Assembly: GCA_002068715.1 (NCBI GenBank)
Contig: MWAR01000501.1
Location: 1 to 7,104, forward strand
Length of the DNA: 7,104 nt
Direction: 5' to 3'
DNA from: a bacterium ADurb.Bin374
Lineage (GTDB): Bacteria > Riflebacteria > Ozemobacteria > Ozemobacterales > Ozemobacteraceae
Each line of letters opens with the position of its first letter. Position 1 is the stretch's first letter. Positions 5,674-7,104 of the stretch are shown one piece after another. A program made the translations under genes and the position numbers. The notes below the pieces were generated by a model, which saw only the letters and a program-made list of their open reading frames with translations, had not been told where the DNA came from and made no database searches.

Positions 5674-7104
5674 GCGGCTTTCCTCGATGGGTCGTTTCCG
5701 AAAATGCAGGAGAGGGCTTTCTCGACGTCGGACAGCGTGAACGGCTTGCTCAGGGCATGGCAGAAACCGTAGGCCGCATGATCGGCCATGACCGGGTCGT
5801 TCGAATACCCCGAGGCGACCATGATCCTGAGCCCCGGTTCGAGCTCGTGCAGCTTTTCGGCGGTTTCCAGTCCGCCCATGCCGCCCCTGATCGTCAGGTC
5901 GAGAATCGCGAGTTGAAACGGAGCTCCCCCGGAAACGGCTTTTTGAAACTCCGCGATGGCTTCGCTCCCGTCTGGGACGCAGACGCACTGGTATCCCAGG
6001 TGCCGGAGAATTCCATGCATGACCGAGAGGATGGCTTTTTCATCGTCCATGATCAGGATTTTTCCGCCGTCGCCACGCTTGACGGGCGGGCGCTCTTCGA
6101 GATCGTCCATCTGGAAATCCGTTGCGGGCAGGTATACCCGGAAAATAGAGCCGGCGCCTGGAGTCGAGTCGACGGTGATATGACCCCCGTGCTGGTCGAT
6201 GATCGAGAATACAGTCGAGAGGCCGAGACCATGGCCCGTCTGCTTGGTCGTGAAAAACGGGTCGAACAGTTGCGGAATGACTTCTGGCGGGATGCCGCAC
6301 CCTTCGTCCGATACGCAAATTTCGACATACTTCCCCGGAGCAAGGATGTTTCCTCGCTTCATGCACGATTGTCCCACGATTTTCATTCCCTCGCTCGATA
6401 CGTCGATATTGGCCGCCGAAATGCAGATCGTGCCGCTCGACTTCATCGACTGCCGGGCGTTGATGACCAGATTCTGGATGGCCTGACCGAGCTGACCCTC
6501 GTCGACTTCCAGGAGGCGGAGGTCTCCGGGAACATCCAGACGAAGCCTGATGGGGCTCCCCGACATCACCAGCCTGGCGGAATCTTCCAGAAGGTTGCGG
6601 ATCGACTGCGCACGCTTCTGAGGCGTTCCACCGCGGGCGAAGGTCAGGAGCTGCCTCGTCAGACCGCGCGCAGTCGCGATCGAACTTTCCGCCTCGACGA
6701 GGTAGGTGAACGCCTTCTGTTCCCTGCTCATTTCCGCCTTCGCGAGGGAGACATGCCCAAGAATACCAGTAAGAATATTATTGAAGTCGTGGGCGATGCC
6801 TCCGGCGAGGATGCCGAGGGATTCGAGTTTCTGCGTGCGTTGAAGCTCACGTTCCATTTCCTCGCGGATGGTGACATCCTGGAAAACGATGATGGTGCCG
6901 ATCTGCGTGCCACTGCCATCAAGGATCGGCGCCTTGGTGCTGGCAATGCGATGCAGGGCCCCGTTGCGGTCGATCATGCTGGCGATCTGTCTGCCGGAGG
7001 ATGTGCCGGACGTGAGTGAGAGAACCTCGGAAAGCGGCCGGGCGGCGGCTTCGGCCATGTTCCAGCCGGTCAGCTCCGATGCGATGCGGTTCATCATCGT
7101 CACC
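5670..7104 (-). CDS. Hybrid sensor histidine kinase (PAS-HisKA-HATPase-REC), N-terminus cut
   Basis: This is a signal-transducing histidine kinase with an attached receiver. The frame is open to the window edge. A GTG at 7103 is only the first full codon, because the visible sequence begins in the middle of a PAS domain (MNRIASELTGW, then KAPILDGSGTQIGTIIVFQDVT to about residue 78). More sensor sequence must lie outside. Numbering from that codon: HisKA H-box GILAGGIAHDFNNIL with phospho-acceptor H105; N-box QAIQNLVINARQSM (208-220, N211/N215); G1 DEGCGIP (266-272); F-box LFDPFFTTK (279-287); G2 TGHGLGLS (289-296); then a receiver from about 347 with acidic pair D353/D354, phospho-acceptor D402 (LDLTIRGGMGG), S431 and K453 (SKPF). 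All catalytic residues are present. There is no membrane segment in the visible part and no output domain, so a partner protein is expected elsewhere. The stop overlaps the malic enzyme start (ATGA). Confidence 0.95.
   Translation of the reverse strand, partial: VTMMNRIASELTGWNMAEAAARPLSEVLSLTSGTSSGRQIASMIDRNGALHRIASTKAPILDGSGTQIGTIIVFQDVTIREEMERELQRTQKLESLGILAGGIAHDFNNILTGILGHVSLAKAEMSREQKAFTYLVEAESSIATARGLTRQLLTFARGGTPQKRAQSIRNLLEDSARLVMSGSPIRLRLDVPGDLRLLEVDEGQLGQAIQNLVINARQSMKSSGTICISAANIDVSSEGMKIVGQSCMKRGNILAPGKYVEICVSDEGCGIPPEVIPQLFDPFFTTKQTGHGLGLSTVFSIIDQHGGHITVDSTPGAGSIFRVYLPATDFQMDDLEERPPVKRGDGGKILIMDDEKAILSVMHGILRHLGYQCVCVPDGSEAIAEFQKAVSGGAPFQLAILDLTIRGGMGGLETAEKLHELEPGLRIMVASGYSNDPVMADHAAYGFCHALSKPFTLSDVEKALSCIFGNDPSRKAA

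Noticed and set aside
5674..5988. 105-codon N-terminal extension of the malic enzyme frame
   Set aside because: It lies wholly inside the kinase receiver coding sequence, is arginine-rich with no malic enzyme homology, and the ATG at 5673 has both a Shine-Dalgarno and the start of family homology.
5655..7019. Long plus-strand open frame (454 codons) opposite the histidine kinase, with similar long plus-strand frames at 1566-2765 and 3107-4282
   Set aside because: All lie antisense to genes with clear family motifs and complete active sites. The translations are rich in R, G, D and E with no recognisable domains, as expected for shadow frames in GC-rich DNA.
1..7104. Search for CRISPR arrays, tRNA or rRNA genes, insertion sequences and a cobalamin riboswitch
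   Set aside because: Apart from the three-unit 10-bp array there are no spaced direct repeats, no tRNA-like cloverleaf and no transposase. The gaps are too short for a cobalamin riboswitch, despite the B12-dependent enzyme.

Overview
This is a GC-rich bacterial stretch in which every convincing gene lies on the minus strand, so it is transcribed from high to low coordinates. Long open frames also exist on the plus strand, but they are antisense shadows caused by the strong GC bias at third codon positions. The gene content (coenzyme B12-dependent glutamate mutase, malic enzyme, a hybrid sensor kinase) suggests an anaerobic or facultative amino-acid-using bacterium. The base composition is unlike that of the classical low-GC clostridial glutamate fermenters. 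I cannot assign a phylum from the sequence.

Layout in transcription order: (A) 7104-4375, a hybrid histidine kinase whose N-terminus is cut by the window edge, followed by a short-form malic enzyme. The two overlap by four bases (ATGA), so they are probably translationally coupled. (B) 4374-4262, a compact regulatory gap. It holds a triplicated 10-bp repeat, a near-consensus sigma70 promoter (TTGACG, 17 bp, TATAAT, minus strand) and a palindromic operator just after the predicted transcription start. A weaker copy of the operator lies exactly 20 bp away, over the -10 box. (C) 4261-1, a four-gene operon: a GntR-family regulator with an unusual C-terminal sensor region, glmS (B12-binding small subunit of glutamate mutase), glmL (ASKHA-type ATPase accessory protein) and glmE (catalytic large subunit, cut by the window start). 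The 142-bp glmS-glmL gap is AT-rich and contains another copy of the operator-like sequence. glmL and glmE overlap by ATGA.

Working model: GlmS and GlmE form the adenosylcobalamin-dependent mutase that interconverts L-glutamate and (2S,3S)-3-methylaspartate, the entry step of the methylaspartate route of glutamate breakdown. GlmL is an accessory ATPase. The GntR protein probably controls its own promoter and, through the internal site, possibly glmL-glmE. The kinase and malic enzyme form a separate coupled pair upstream. Malic enzyme makes pyruvate, also an end product of the methylaspartate route, but a regulatory link between the two units is speculation. The most interesting signal is the set of related operator-like sequences around the glutamate mutase operon.
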